From NCBI GenBank assembly GCA_038199035.1, contig JBBPZM010000046.1, forward strand, positions 1-64,000: a stretch of 64,000 bases of DNA. Direction: 5' to 3'. The notes below the pieces were generated by a model. The model ran no database searches. It worked only from the letters and a program-made list of their open reading frames with translations, and had not been told where the DNA came from. How positions within the stretch are numbered: the first letter of the stretch is position 1; every line of letters starts with the position of its first letter. The DNA is from DATAEY01 sp038199035. GTDB lineage: Bacteria > Actinomycetota > Thermoleophilia > Solirubrobacterales > Solirubrobacteraceae. Below, one piece after another: positions 1-7,838 of this stretch. Made by a program: the position numbers and the translations under genes.

Positions 1-104
1 GACACCGACGGCCCGACCGCGAACACCCGCCCAGGCGGCGGATCGCAATCGATGTCCAGCCCGCCAAGCAACTCGACCTTGATCTGAAACCACGTTCGCG
101 CCAC
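1..104 (-). CDS. pRiA4b ORF-3-like protein, N-terminal fragment (cut by window edge)
   Basis: Only the first 34 codons lie in the window; the gene runs off the left edge. Starting at a GTG (104..102) the reading is VARTWFQIKVELLGGLDID followed by CDPPPGRVFAVGPSV. The WFQIKVELL strand and the PGRVFAVGPS segment resemble the start of plasmid pRiA4b ORF-3 family proteins (PF07929), which are small proteins of unknown biochemical role sometimes linked to IS1096-like elements. The frame is fully open and codon use is GC3-rich. A TAGGCT box 9 nt upstream suggests a leaderless start. The family assignment rests on a short stretch and is tentative. Confidence 0.45.
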   Translation of the reverse strand, partial: MARTWFQIKVELLGGLDIDCDPPPGRVFAVGPSV

Positions 105-113
105 CGCGCCAGC

Positions 114-119
114 AGCCTA
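114..119 (-). promoter_or_regulatory. putative -10 box (TAGGCT) for the left-edge gene
   Basis: On the minus strand TAGGCT ends 9 nt before the GTG at 104. It matches TANNNT with spacing expected of a leaderless transcript. No convincing -35 is visible. Confidence 0.35.
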
Positions 120-197
120 CGCAGGTATTGAGACAGCTTCTAAGCCCGCCCGACGCGCCCACGGCCGGCTGATCGCCGCCCTTGCGATCAGGTCAGC

Positions 198-1505
198 TCA
201 CGGCTGGGCGACCGCCACCTCCCTTTCCGCGCCCGCGTCCGAAGCCACGAGGATCGCCCCCTCGCCGGTGGCGTAGGCCTCCTCGCCGTGCTGGACGATG
301 TCCATCCCGAGCGCCTCCTCGCGCTCCGTGCCTCGCAGCGGCATGACCAGCCCGACGAGTCGCAGGATCACGTAGGTCCCGGCGAAGGCATAGGCCGGCG
401 CCGCGACGGCCGCGATCGCCTGCCAGCCGAGCTGGCCCGCGTCTCCGTAGGCCAGCCCGTTGGACACGCCGTTCCACGAGAGCTGGGCGAAGAAGCCGAT
501 GAAGAGGATCCCGGTGAAGCCGGCGAGCCCGTGGGCGGCGAGCACGTCGAGCGTCTCGTCGAGGCGCGTACGGGGCCGCCAGACGATGAACGCGTAGCTG
601 GGCAGCGCTGCAACGGCGCCGAGCAGCATCGCCCACCCCGGGCTGATGTAGCCGCCAGCGGGGGTGATGCCGACGCAGCCGACGATGATCGCGGTCGCCG
701 CCCCGATCGCCGTAACTCGCCCTCCGCGCACGAGGTCGAGCAGGAACCAGACGACGAGGGTGCACGCCGGCGTGAGCAGGGTGTTCGTGAAGGCAAGCAC
801 GCCCGGTTGGCCGGTCGAGTAGCCGCTCCCCCCGTTGAAGCCGAACCAGCCGAACCACAGGAGCCCCGCGCCGAGCAGCACGTAGACCGCGTTGTGGGGC
901 AGGAGAGCCTGGCGGCCGAAGTCCTTGCGCGCCCTCACCACCGTCGCGGCGGCGAACGCCGAGAAGCCGGAGCCCATCTCCACCGGTACCCCGCCGGCGA
1001 AGTCGAGCGTCCCGTGGTGCTGGAGCCACCCGCCCCCCCAGACCCAGTGCGCCAGCACGGCGTAGACCAGGATGGACCACAGGCCGGCGAACAGGAGGAA
1101 GGGCCCGAACCGCATCCGCTCGACCACCGCGCCCGACACGAGCGCGACCGTGATGATGCAGAACGTGGCTTCGAAGGCGAAGAAGAGCAGGTGCGGGATC
1201 GTCGTCCCCGGGCGCGGGGTGAAGGCGACGTCGTGCAGGGCGGCGAACTTGAAGCCGCCGATGAATCCGTTGCCCTTGTCGAAAGCCAGCGAGTAGCCCA
1301 CCACCGCCCACGCCACCGTGGCCACGGCGAGCGCGCCGACGGTCATCATGAACGTGTTGAGCGTGTTCTTGGACCGGACGAGGCCGGCGTAGAAGAGCCC
1401 GAGCGCGGGAGTCATCATCAGCACGAGCGCGGTGGCGACGAGCATCCACGCCGTGTCGCCGGTGTCCACGCGCCCGGCCAGAGCCAGGATCGGGCTAGCG
1501 GTCAT
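198..1505 (-). CDS. amt: ammonium transporter, Amt/Mep/Rh family, with Glu at the first pore-histidine position
   Basis: Inner-membrane channel-like protein of 435 aa moving ammonium into the cell. The Amt signature region (DFAGGVPVEMGSG, residues 168-180), about 11 hydrophobic segments and the C-terminal GMDIVQHGEEAY tail (the part that contacts PII) are all present. The second pore histidine is kept (H325 in LAAHGLAGF), but the first, H168 in E. coli AmtB, is replaced by Glu (E176, codon at 980..978). Glu at this site is known in fungal Mep1/Mep3-type transporters. The ATG at 1505 overlaps the end of glnK by 11 bp, so the pair is probably one operon with coupled translation. Family identity is certain; the functional effect of E176 is inference. 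Confidence 0.96.
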   Translation of the reverse strand: MTASPILALAGRVDTGDTAWMLVATALVLMMTPALGLFYAGLVRSKNTLNTFMMTVGALAVATVAWAVVGYSLAFDKGNGFIGGFKFAALHDVAFTPRPGTTIPHLLFFAFEATFCIITVALVSGAVVERMRFGPFLLFAGLWSILVYAVLAHWVWGGGWLQHHGTLDFAGGVPVEMGSGFSAFAAATVVRARKDFGRQALLPHNAVYVLLGAGLLWFGWFGFNGGSGYSTGQPGVLAFTNTLLTPACTLVVWFLLDLVRGGRVTAIGAATAIIVGCVGITPAGGYISPGWAMLLGAVAALPSYAFIVWRPRTRLDETLDVLAAHGLAGFTGILFIGFFAQLSWNGVSNGLAYGDAGQLGWQAIAAVAAPAYAFAGTYVILRLVGLVMPLRGTEREEALGMDIVQHGEEAYATGEGAILVASDAGAEREVAVAQP

Positions 1506-1857
1506 GGTCGCCCACCGGCGTCACGGCGCCGTGGTCGGTCTCGCCGGTGCGGATGCGCACCACCCGCTCGAGCGGGACGACGAAGATCTTGCCGTCTCCC
1601 ACCTCCCCGGTCTGGGCCCCCTCGCACAGGGCGTCGAGGGTGGGCTGGACGAAGGAGTCAGACACCGCGATCTCGAAGCGCACCTTCTCGGCCAACTCCA
1701 TCTTCACGGTCGTTCCGCGATAGGTCTCGACCCGGTCCAGCTCGCCGCCATGGCCCTGGACGCGGCTGAGCGAGAGGCCGCGGACATCGGCGCGGTAGAG
1801 CGCTTCGAGCACGCTGTTCGCCTGCTCGGGACGAACGATGCCGATGACGAGTTTCAC
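1495..1857 (-). CDS. glnK: PII nitrogen regulatory protein without Tyr51
   Basis: PII signal protein of 120 aa that binds ATP/ADP and 2-oxoglutarate and gates the adjacent Amt channel. The GTG at 1857 is chosen because AGGAG lies 9 nt upstream and the protein then opens with MKLVIGIVRP, as PII proteins do; an upstream ATG would add 24 unlikely residues. The B-loop TGEVGDGKIFV and C-loop RIRTGE are intact. Aligned without gaps from the start through Y46-R47-G48, T-loop residue 51 is Val (YRGTTVKMEL), not the Tyr that is uridylylated in enterobacteria or adenylylated in other actinobacteria. Control by covalent modification at this site is therefore not possible. The gene precedes amt and overlaps it. 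Confidence 0.95.
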   Translation of the reverse strand: MKLVIGIVRPEQANSVLEALYRADVRGLSLSRVQGHGGELDRVETYRGTTVKMELAEKVRFEIAVSDSFVQPTLDALCEGAQTGEVGDGKIFVVPLERVVRIRTGETDHGAVTPVGDHDR

Positions 1858-2118
1858 GATTCTGCGCTCCTTGTCGAAGAGGGCGGGCAAGGTCTGGAGG
1901 CGATCGGCCATCGCCGCCAGCCTTCGCATCGCCAGTGACAGACCGAGGCCTCGACCGGCCGAGCCGGCGCCACCTTATTGCGGTTGGCGGCGCGCTGCCT
2001 GACGAGCGCGTGGGCTGCTCTACGAGTGGTGAGATCCATCCCGCCTTCGTGGAGCCGGAGTACGGGTGATCCCGGCGCGCAACTGCTCGTAGACGGGCGG
2101 GTGGTTAAGTAGGTCGAA

Positions 2119-2367
2119 GTGGGTGGAGCCCGCAGAGCTCGTGGCCGTTGTCGACTTCAGAAGGGGATGCTGCGGCCCTTGCCGTTCCCCCGCCCCGAGG
2201 AGCTCGGGTGTTGCACGACCGACGGCATCGCGGTGCTCGACGGCCGGGAGCAGCGCTGGTCGACGGTCGGCCTCTACCGCTTCCGGGGAGGGCGCGTCGC
2301 CGCGTGCTGGCTGCTGCCGCTGGACCCCGCGGCGTTCGACCGTATCTGGCGGCGGCCGGCGGGCTGA
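2119..2367 (+). pseudogene. remnant of an NTF2-like/SnoaL-like protein (C-terminal part)
   Basis: The frame ends with TVGLYRFRGGRVAACWLLPL followed by DPAAFDRIW, which strongly resembles the last strands of NTF2-like ketosteroid-isomerase-fold proteins (a pattern such as YRFxDGRIAExWLLPxDQxAFDxFW). The region ahead of it is not recognisable and stop codons occur close upstream in this frame (the taag/tagg around 2105-2112), so the N-terminal half seems lost. It lies between the divergent glnK leader and the MBL-fold gene. The whole 1858-2400 stretch shows nothing else I can support apart from a -10-like box near 2384. A short intact gene is less likely. Confidence 0.45.
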
Positions 2368-2383
2368 TCGGCCGTCGTAGCTC

Positions 2384-2389
2384 TACCAT
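2384..2389 (+). promoter_or_regulatory. putative -10 box (TACCAT) before the MBL-fold gene
   Basis: TACCAT ends 11 nt before the ATG at 2401. The start of transcription would lie only a few bases ahead of the start codon, giving a leaderless or nearly leaderless message. No clear ribosome binding site is present. Confidence 0.35.
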
Positions 2390-2400
2390 CGGCCGAGCCC

Positions 2401-3300
2401 ATGCCGCCGCTTCCCACGCCCGCCGGAGCCGACCCGGCCAGGCAGGCCACGGTCGAGCTCGAGGTCATCTGGGTTGGCGACACCAGGGCGCCGCAGGCGT
2501 GGATCTTCCGGCCGCCCGCCGAGGGACCGCTGGCCCGGCTCAACGCGGCCGGCGCCCTCGTTCGCCCCGGCGGCCCGTCGCTGCCGCTTCCCCTGCTCAG
2601 CTTCGTCGTGCGCCATCCGACGCAGGGAACGATCCTGGTCGACACCGGTCTGCACCCGGACGCCACCCAGAGCCTGCGTCGCGACTACGGGCTTGCCAAC
2701 GGCGTCCTCTTTCGCTCGCTGCGGCCCGCGCCGCATGACTTCGCCGCTCAGCTGCGCAGCCTGGGGATCGAGCCCGCCCAGGTCCAGCGGGTCGTCATGA
2801 CCCATCTGCACGTCGACCACACCAGCGGCATGCGCCTCCTGCCCGCCGCCGAGTTCGTGTGTACGCAGGCGGAGTGGGCGGCGGCCAGGGCGCCGCGCGC
2901 CGCTCTGAACGGCTACGCCCCGCAGCACCTGCCCCCGGCCTCGCGGATGCGCCTGGTCGACTTCGACGAGGGCGCGGCACACGGGCCCTTCTCGAGGACC
3001 ATCGACCTGCTCGGCGACGGCAGCGTCCGGCTCGTCTCGACGCCCGGGCACACGCGCGGGCACATGTCGGTGCTGCTGCGCCTGGCCGAGCGCCCCGTGC
3101 TGGTGGTCGGCGATGCGGTCTACACCCTGCGCAGCCTCGAGGAGGAGATCCTCTCCTTCAGAACGGTCGACGACGAGCTCTACCGGCGCTCGCTTCGCGA
3201 GGTAAAGGCCTACGCCCAGGCTGAGCCGAGTGCCGCGCTCATCCCCACCCACGACCAAGACGCCTGGCGGGCATATGCCTCGGCGCCAACTCCTGCCTGA
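2401..3300 (+). CDS. MBL-fold metallo-hydrolase, N-acyl homoserine lactonase-like
   Basis: Cytoplasmic hydrolase of 299 aa with the full metallo-beta-lactamase metal site: the HxHxDH motif in MTHLHVDHTSG, a later His in STPGHTRGH, the bridging Asp in VVGDAVY and the final His in IPTHD. The order and spacing match the AiiA/AttM lactonase branch, which opens homoserine-lactone rings, but many members act on other lactones or esters. No signal peptide. It is read alone, with an orphan groES-like gene convergent to it 43 bp downstream. Fold and metal centre are certain; the lactonase substrate is a guess. Confidence 0.85.
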   Translation: MPPLPTPAGADPARQATVELEVIWVGDTRAPQAWIFRPPAEGPLARLNAAGALVRPGGPSLPLPLLSFVVRHPTQGTILVDTGLHPDATQSLRRDYGLANGVLFRSLRPAPHDFAAQLRSLGIEPAQVQRVVMTHLHVDHTSGMRLLPAAEFVCTQAEWAAARAPRAALNGYAPQHLPPASRMRLVDFDEGAAHGPFSRTIDLLGDGSVRLVSTPGHTRGHMSVLLRLAERPVLVVGDAVYTLRSLEEEILSFRTVDDELYRRSLREVKAYAQAEPSAALIPTHDQDAWRAYASAPTPA

Positions 3301-3343
3301 GCGGAGCCGTCCGCGCAGGGCCTGGCGCTTGCGGTCGAAGGCG

Positions 3344-3661
3344 TCAGGCGCCGTCGTGACGCACCGGCACCGGCTCGATCACGCCGAGGATCTCGCGGAC
3401 CCGGCAGACGAGCAGGCGCTCGTCCTCTATCTCCACCCACACGCCGGCCGTTCGAGGGAAGACGACGTGGTCGCCCGCGGTCACCGGCATCCTGAAGTCA
3501 GCAAGGTCCGGAGGGCCCTCTCCTACCGCCAGCACGATCCCCTCGTTGGGCGGGAGGTCGTTTGTTCCCTCCGGCACCAGCAGCCCGGACTTGCGCATGC
3601 GGTCGGGCTCCAGCTCCTTGATCACGACCTGATCGAACAGGGGGCGAAGGATGTCGGACAT
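3344..3661 (-). CDS. GroES-like co-chaperonin (Cpn10), orphan copy
   Basis: Protein of 105 aa with the Cpn10 layout: LRPLFDQVVIKELEPD opening strand, mobile-loop region KSGLLVPEGTNDLPPNEG, a GEG turn, and a closing GDHVVFPRTAGVWVEIEDE plus LLVCRVREILGV. GroES caps the GroEL folding chamber. No groEL lies nearby, and the mobile loop differs from the usual TASGI-type sequence, so it may be an accessory copy rather than the housekeeping groES. A TATCGT box lies 6 nt upstream of the ATG, suggesting leaderless transcription. I saw no HrcA/CIRCE palindrome. Confidence 0.88.
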   Translation of the reverse strand: MSDILRPLFDQVVIKELEPDRMRKSGLLVPEGTNDLPPNEGIVLAVGEGPPDLADFRMPVTAGDHVVFPRTAGVWVEIEDERLLVCRVREILGVIEPVPVRHDGA

Positions 3662-3667
3662 GCCACG

Positions 3668-3673
3668 ACGATA
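3668..3673 (-). promoter_or_regulatory. putative -10 box (TATCGT) for the GroES-like gene
   Basis: Minus-strand TATCGT ends 6 nt before the ATG at 3661, placing the transcription start at or next to the start codon. Confidence 0.45.
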
Positions 3674-3746
3674 CGGGCAGCGGACCGTGGCGGGGCTCGC
3701 TCCCGGTCGACCCGAGGCTCGACAGTCGCGCGGCGATCCCGGCTGA

Positions 3747-3752
3747 TACCGT
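3747..3752 (+). promoter_or_regulatory. putative -10 box (TACCGT) before the desaturase operon
   Basis: TACCGT ends 9 nt before an ATG at 3762 that opens a 14-codon reading frame (MVDVRSHGQPFGHG, stop 3804-3806) overlapping the start of the reductase gene. The transcription start would be near 3759-3760. Confidence 0.4.
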
Positions 3753-3798
3753 TGCGAACGAATGGTTGACGTGCGTTCTCACGGGCAGCCGTTCGGGC

Positions 3799-4893
3799 AT
3801 GGCTGAGCGGGGCGCTCCTCCCAAGGTGCCGGCGCTCCAGCGCCGCGTCCTCAAGGCCGTTCAGGCCCTGACCACGCCGCTGCTGCCCGACGACTACCTC
3901 GAGCTCATAAATCCGCTGTGGTCGACGCGCGAGCTGCGCGGGCGGATCGTCGCCATCGAGCCGGAGACCGACGACGCGGCCACCGTGGTCATCCGCCCCG
4001 GCTACGAGTGGGAGGGTCACGAGCCCGGCCAGTACCTGCGCGTGGGCGTCGAGATCGAGGGCGTCAAGCACTGGCGCGCCTACAGCCTCACCAGCGACCC
4101 CGACCGCGAGGACGGCTGCATCGCCATCACGCCCAAGCTCGTCCAGGAGGGGAAGGTCTCGCCCTACCTGGTGCGCCGCGGGCGCCCGGGCAGCATCGTC
4201 TCGCTCGGGGGCGTCGAGGGCGACTTCGTGCTGCCGCAGGACGTCCCGCCCAAGCTGCTGTTCATCAGCGCGGGCAGCGGGATCACCCCGATCATGAGCA
4301 TGCTGCGCAGCCTCGACCACCAGGACGTGATGGACGACGTCGTCCTCATCCACTCCGCGCGCCACAAGGACGACGTGATCTTCGGCGAGCAGCTGCGCGA
4401 GCTGCAGCGCAGGCACGAGGGCTTCCGCGCCCACGAGCAGCACACCCGCGACAAGGGCCGCTTCGAGCCGCCCCACCTCGACGAGCTGTGCCCCGACTGG
4501 TGCGAGCGCGAGACCTTCCTCAGCGGGCCGGCGGGGATGCTCGAGGCGGTCGAGGAGCACTTCGAGCGCCACGGCGACGGCGAGCGCCTGCACATGGAGC
4601 GCTTCCAGCCCAAGCTCGGAGAGGCCCAGGAGGGGGAGGGCGGGACGATCGTCTTCTGCAAGAGCCAGGCCGAGGCGGAGTCTGACGGCAGCAAGCCGAT
4701 CCTGGTGGCCGGCGAGGATGAGGGCCTCGACCTCCCGTTCGGATGCCGCGAGGGCATCTGCCACACCTGCGTGGGCGAGCTGAAGTCGGGCCAGGTCCGC
4801 GACCTTCGCAACGGCAAGGTCTACGGGCAGCAGGGCGAGAACATCCGGACGTGCATCAGCGCGCCCGAGGGACCGGTGGAAATCAACCTCTGA
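3799..4893 (+). CDS. ferredoxin reductase with C-terminal 2Fe-2S domain, electron donor for the desaturase
   Basis: Cytoplasmic flavoprotein of 364 aa from the ATG at 3799; an in-frame TTG at 3766 would add 11 poorly supported residues. Domains in order: FAD-binding barrel with RAYSLTSDP, NAD(P)-binding domain with ISAGSGITPIMSML, and a plant-type ferredoxin domain with C-x4-C-x2-C (GCREGICHTC) and the last Cys in IRTCISAP. It carries electrons from NAD(P)H through FAD and the 2Fe-2S cluster. The desaturase starts 11 bp after its stop, the same arrangement as the mycobacterial Rv3230c reductase with DesA3, so the physiological partner is probably the desaturase. Confidence 0.93.
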   Translation: MAERGAPPKVPALQRRVLKAVQALTTPLLPDDYLELINPLWSTRELRGRIVAIEPETDDAATVVIRPGYEWEGHEPGQYLRVGVEIEGVKHWRAYSLTSDPDREDGCIAITPKLVQEGKVSPYLVRRGRPGSIVSLGGVEGDFVLPQDVPPKLLFISAGSGITPIMSMLRSLDHQDVMDDVVLIHSARHKDDVIFGEQLRELQRRHEGFRAHEQHTRDKGRFEPPHLDELCPDWCERETFLSGPAGMLEAVEEHFERHGDGERLHMERFQPKLGEAQEGEGGTIVFCKSQAEAESDGSKPILVAGEDEGLDLPFGCREGICHTCVGELKSGQVRDLRNGKVYGQQGENIRTCISAPEGPVEINL

Positions 4894-4903
4894 CAGGGGA
4901 CGA

Positions 4904-6298
4904 ATGGCTACGGCAACTCACAACGGCACCAGCAATGGCAGCGTGACCGAGGTCCGCAACCCCCTCCACGGCCTCAGCGAGGAGCAGATCGAGGCCATCG
5001 GCCGCGAGCTCGACGAGCTCCACGATCAGGTCAAGTCAGACCTCGGCGACCGCGACGCGCGCTACATCCGCGGCATCATCAGCCTCCAGCGGCGCCTGGC
5101 GCTGCTCGGCCGCGTCCTGCTCTTCGGCTCGCGCTACCGCCCGCTGTGGGCGGCCGGCACCGCGACGCTGGGAATGGCCAAGATCCTCGAGAACATGGAG
5201 ATCGGCCACAACGTCCTGCACGGCCAGTGGGACTGGATGAACGACCCGGTGATCAACTCGGCGCAGTGGGACTGGGACACGGCGTCGACCTCGGAGTCGT
5301 GGAAGCACTCCCACAACTACATCCACCACACCTACACCAACATCCGCGGCCTCGACAAGGACCTGGGCTACGAGATCATGCGGATCGACCCCCACCAGAA
5401 GTGGCATCCGGTCTACCTCCTGCAGCCCATCTACAACGCCGTCCTGATGGCGTTGTTCGAGTGGGGGGTGGCCTTCCACGACCTCGACCTCGACGCCGTC
5501 CGCGCCGGCGAGAAGTCGCACAAGGAGGTGCTCAAGGAGCTCAAGGGGATCTCGGAGAAGATGCGCCTCCAGGTGACCAAGGACTACATCGCCTGGCCGC
5601 TGATCAGCGGGCTCGTCATGCTCGGCATCGACCTCGCCCTCGCCGCCACCGGCCGCGACCTCGAGGCCGCCGAGCGCCGCCCGGGCTCGCGGCGCGAGAA
5701 GGCGGCCCTCAAGGCCCGCGACGCGTGGACGAAGGCCCGGGGGGCGGCTCCCCCCAGCAACGACAACCTCATCGGCAAGCTTGTGGCCCGCAAGTCGTTT
5801 CGCGAGCCGTTTCGCCGCACGATCTGGGCGAACGTGACCGCCAACATCACGCGCAACCTGTGGGCCCACGCAATCATCTTCTGCGGCCACTTCCCCGACC
5901 AGACCTACACCTTCAGCCAGGAGGAGACCGAGGACGAGTCGCGGGGGGCCAAGTACGTGCGCCAGCTCATCGGCGCGGCCAACATCGAGGGCGGCCCGCT
6001 GTTCCACGTCATCAGCGGCAACCTCGGCTACCAGGTCGAGCACCACCTGTACCCCGACATGCCGAGCACGCGCTACGGCGAGATCGCCCCCAAGGTACGC
6101 GAGATCTGCCAGCGCTACGAGCTGCCCTACAACACCGGCCCGTTCTTCAAGCAGTGGGGGATGGTCAACCGGACGATCCTGCGCCTGGCCTTCCCGGGGG
6201 GCAAGCCGCGCCCCAAGCCCGGTCCGTACAAGGGGGACACCGTGCTGGGCAAGGGCGAGGCCCACACCAAGAACGCGTCGATCTCGACGACCTCGTAG
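4904..6298 (+). CDS. membrane fatty acid desaturase, acyl-lipid/acyl-CoA type
   Basis: Integral membrane di-iron desaturase of 464 aa that inserts a double bond in fatty acyl chains. The three histidine boxes are clear: IGHNVLHGQWDW (HxxxH), HSHNYIHHTYTN (HxxHH) and GYQVEHHLYPDMPS (QxxHH). Hydrophobic stretches lie between the boxes. An AGGGGA ribosome site precedes the ATG, and the reductase that supplies electrons is immediately upstream, so the two form an operon resembling the DesA3 system. The regioselectivity (delta-9 or other) cannot be read from sequence. A long charged insertion (about residues 255-295) sits between the second and third boxes. Confidence 0.94.
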   Translation: MATATHNGTSNGSVTEVRNPLHGLSEEQIEAIGRELDELHDQVKSDLGDRDARYIRGIISLQRRLALLGRVLLFGSRYRPLWAAGTATLGMAKILENMEIGHNVLHGQWDWMNDPVINSAQWDWDTASTSESWKHSHNYIHHTYTNIRGLDKDLGYEIMRIDPHQKWHPVYLLQPIYNAVLMALFEWGVAFHDLDLDAVRAGEKSHKEVLKELKGISEKMRLQVTKDYIAWPLISGLVMLGIDLALAATGRDLEAAERRPGSRREKAALKARDAWTKARGAAPPSNDNLIGKLVARKSFREPFRRTIWANVTANITRNLWAHAIIFCGHFPDQTYTFSQEETEDESRGAKYVRQLIGAANIEGGPLFHVISGNLGYQVEHHLYPDMPSTRYGEIAPKVREICQRYELPYNTGPFFKQWGMVNRTILRLAFPGGKPRPKPGPYKGDTVLGKGEAHTKNASISTTS

Positions 6299-6378
6299 GC
6301 GGGCACCGCCGCGAGGCCGCTCCGGCGCGGGCGGTGGGGCCGACCTCACCGGAGGCGCGGCTGGGATAGAAAGGGACC

Positions 6379-7719
6379 GTGCAGGTCCCGCTTCCCTCGC
6401 TCCCGCGCATCCCCGGCGTGCCCGACCCGCTGCGCCGGGTCCGCGTGCCCGATGACCTCGAGTCGATCACGACGATCGGCGACGAGGAGCCTGCGGCGGC
6501 GGGTGGGTTGGGCACCGAGGCGGTCGAGCGCATCTGGGGCGCGGCCGTCGACCTCTACCGCAGCGGCGTCCATCCCGCGGTGCAGGTGTGCGTGCGCCGG
6601 GAGGGCGCGGTGGTGCTGAACCGCGCGATCGGGCACGCCCGGGGCAACGGCCCCCATGACGGCCCGGACGCCGACCGCCGGCTCGCCACGCCCGAGACGC
6701 CGTTCGTCATCTACTCCGGGGCCAAGGCGGTGACCGCCTTCGTCGTCCACATGCTTCACGAGCGCGGGCTGCTCGACATCGAGGATGGCGTTTGCGACCA
6801 CATTCCCGAGTACGACTGCGACAACAAGGGCGAGATCACCATCGCCCAGGTGCTGGCCCACCGGTCCGGCGTGCCCAGCCTCCCCCGCGAGGCGCTCGAC
6901 CTCGATCACGCCGACGACCGCGAGTTCATGGTCCGAGCCCTGTGCGAGGCCAAGCCGTTCGCCCGCCCGGGACGGTTCCTGGCCTACCACGCGCTGTCCG
7001 GCGGCTACATCCTGGGGGAGATCGTCCACCGGGTCACCGGCAAGGAGATCGGCGACGTGCTCGCCGAGGAGATCCTCGAGCCGCTGGGCTTTCGCTGGAC
7101 CAACTACGGCGTCGCGGAGGGGGACCTTGGGCAGGTTGGGCTCAACTACGTGACAGGGCCGCCGACTGCCCCGCCGCTCTCCCAGCTGCTGACCCGAGCG
7201 CTCGGCCTGCCCTTCGACGAGCTGGTCGACGCCTCCAACGACCCCCGCTTCCTCACCGCGATCGTGCCGTCGGCCAACATCATCACGAACGCGAACGAGC
7301 TGTCGCGCTTCTACGAGATCTTCCGCCGCGGCGGGGAGCTCGACAGCGTGCGGGTGATGGAGCCGGCCACCGTGCGCCATGCCCTGACCGAGCAGTCGCG
7401 CCTCGAGGTGGACCTCTCGCTCGGCTTCCCCACCCGCTTCGGCTACGGGCTCATGCTCGGCGCCCAGCTCATCAGCCTCTTCGGCCGCGACACCCAGCAC
7501 GCCTTCGGGCACCTGGGCTTCACGAACATCCTCTCGTGGGCCGATCCCGAGCGCGCCCTGGCCTGCGCCGTCATCACCAACGGCAACCCTGTCGTCTATC
7601 CCGAGCTGCCGCGGTTCTACGGGCTCGTCCAGCGCATCACCACCGAGGCGCCAAAGGTCGAGGGCGCGCGGATGGAGGTCTGGGACCCGCTGGCCGGCCG
7701 GCCCGGCGGAGCTCGATGA
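6379..7719 (+). CDS. serine hydrolase of the beta-lactamase/EstB family
   Basis: Protein of 446 aa with a penicillin-binding-protein-like fold. The SxxK nucleophile motif is S113-G-A-K116 in VIYSGAKAVTA, and a YHA-S motif (AYHALSGGY) fills the second active-site position. GHLGFTN near the C-terminus may serve the KTG role. Members are carboxylesterases or peptidase-like hydrolases rather than true beta-lactamases. The GTG at 6379 gives no signal peptide, so a cytoplasmic esterase is likely. The 3' end including the stop codon lies in a direct repeat (7700-7731 and 7764-7795). It follows the desaturase at an 80-bp gap and may be cotranscribed. Confidence 0.86.
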   Translation: MQVPLPSLPRIPGVPDPLRRVRVPDDLESITTIGDEEPAAAGGLGTEAVERIWGAAVDLYRSGVHPAVQVCVRREGAVVLNRAIGHARGNGPHDGPDADRRLATPETPFVIYSGAKAVTAFVVHMLHERGLLDIEDGVCDHIPEYDCDNKGEITIAQVLAHRSGVPSLPREALDLDHADDREFMVRALCEAKPFARPGRFLAYHALSGGYILGEIVHRVTGKEIGDVLAEEILEPLGFRWTNYGVAEGDLGQVGLNYVTGPPTAPPLSQLLTRALGLPFDELVDASNDPRFLTAIVPSANIITNANELSRFYEIFRRGGELDSVRVMEPATVRHALTEQSRLEVDLSLGFPTRFGYGLMLGAQLISLFGRDTQHAFGHLGFTNILSWADPERALACAVITNGNPVVYPELPRFYGLVQRITTEAPKVEGARMEVWDPLAGRPGGAR

Positions 7720-7795
7720 CCGGCCAGGGGCTCGAAGCAGTGTGAGCGGCGACCCGGGAGCGAGGCCCGGCGAAGCTCGATGACCGGCCAGGGGC
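7700..7795 (+). repeat. 64-bp-period imperfect tandem duplication over the serine-hydrolase stop codon
   Basis: A 32-nt segment at 7700-7731 recurs at 7764-7795 with a single mismatch. The similarity continues beyond each copy (GCGGCGACCC followed by GGGAGC), with about 13 nt missing after the second. The first copy carries the last codons and TGA of the upstream gene; the second copy repeats them outside the gene. Confidence 0.8.
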
Positions 7796-7838
7796 CGCGG
7801 CGACCCCGGGAGCCGGGGGCTGCGTCGATCCCCGCGCG

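Noticed and set aside
288..1769. Plus-strand open frame opposite amt-glnK
   Set aside because: Antisense to two certain genes and composed of charged low-complexity sequence.
1858..2040. GlnR-like box in the glnK leader (GTCAC then GCGAA)
   Set aside because: Only a weak half-match to the GlnR consensus; it would occur often by chance.
2148..2738. Overlapping plus-strand frame ahead of the MBL-fold gene
   Set aside because: Arg/Ala/Pro-rich shadow; the MBL-fold gene begins at 2401 in another frame.
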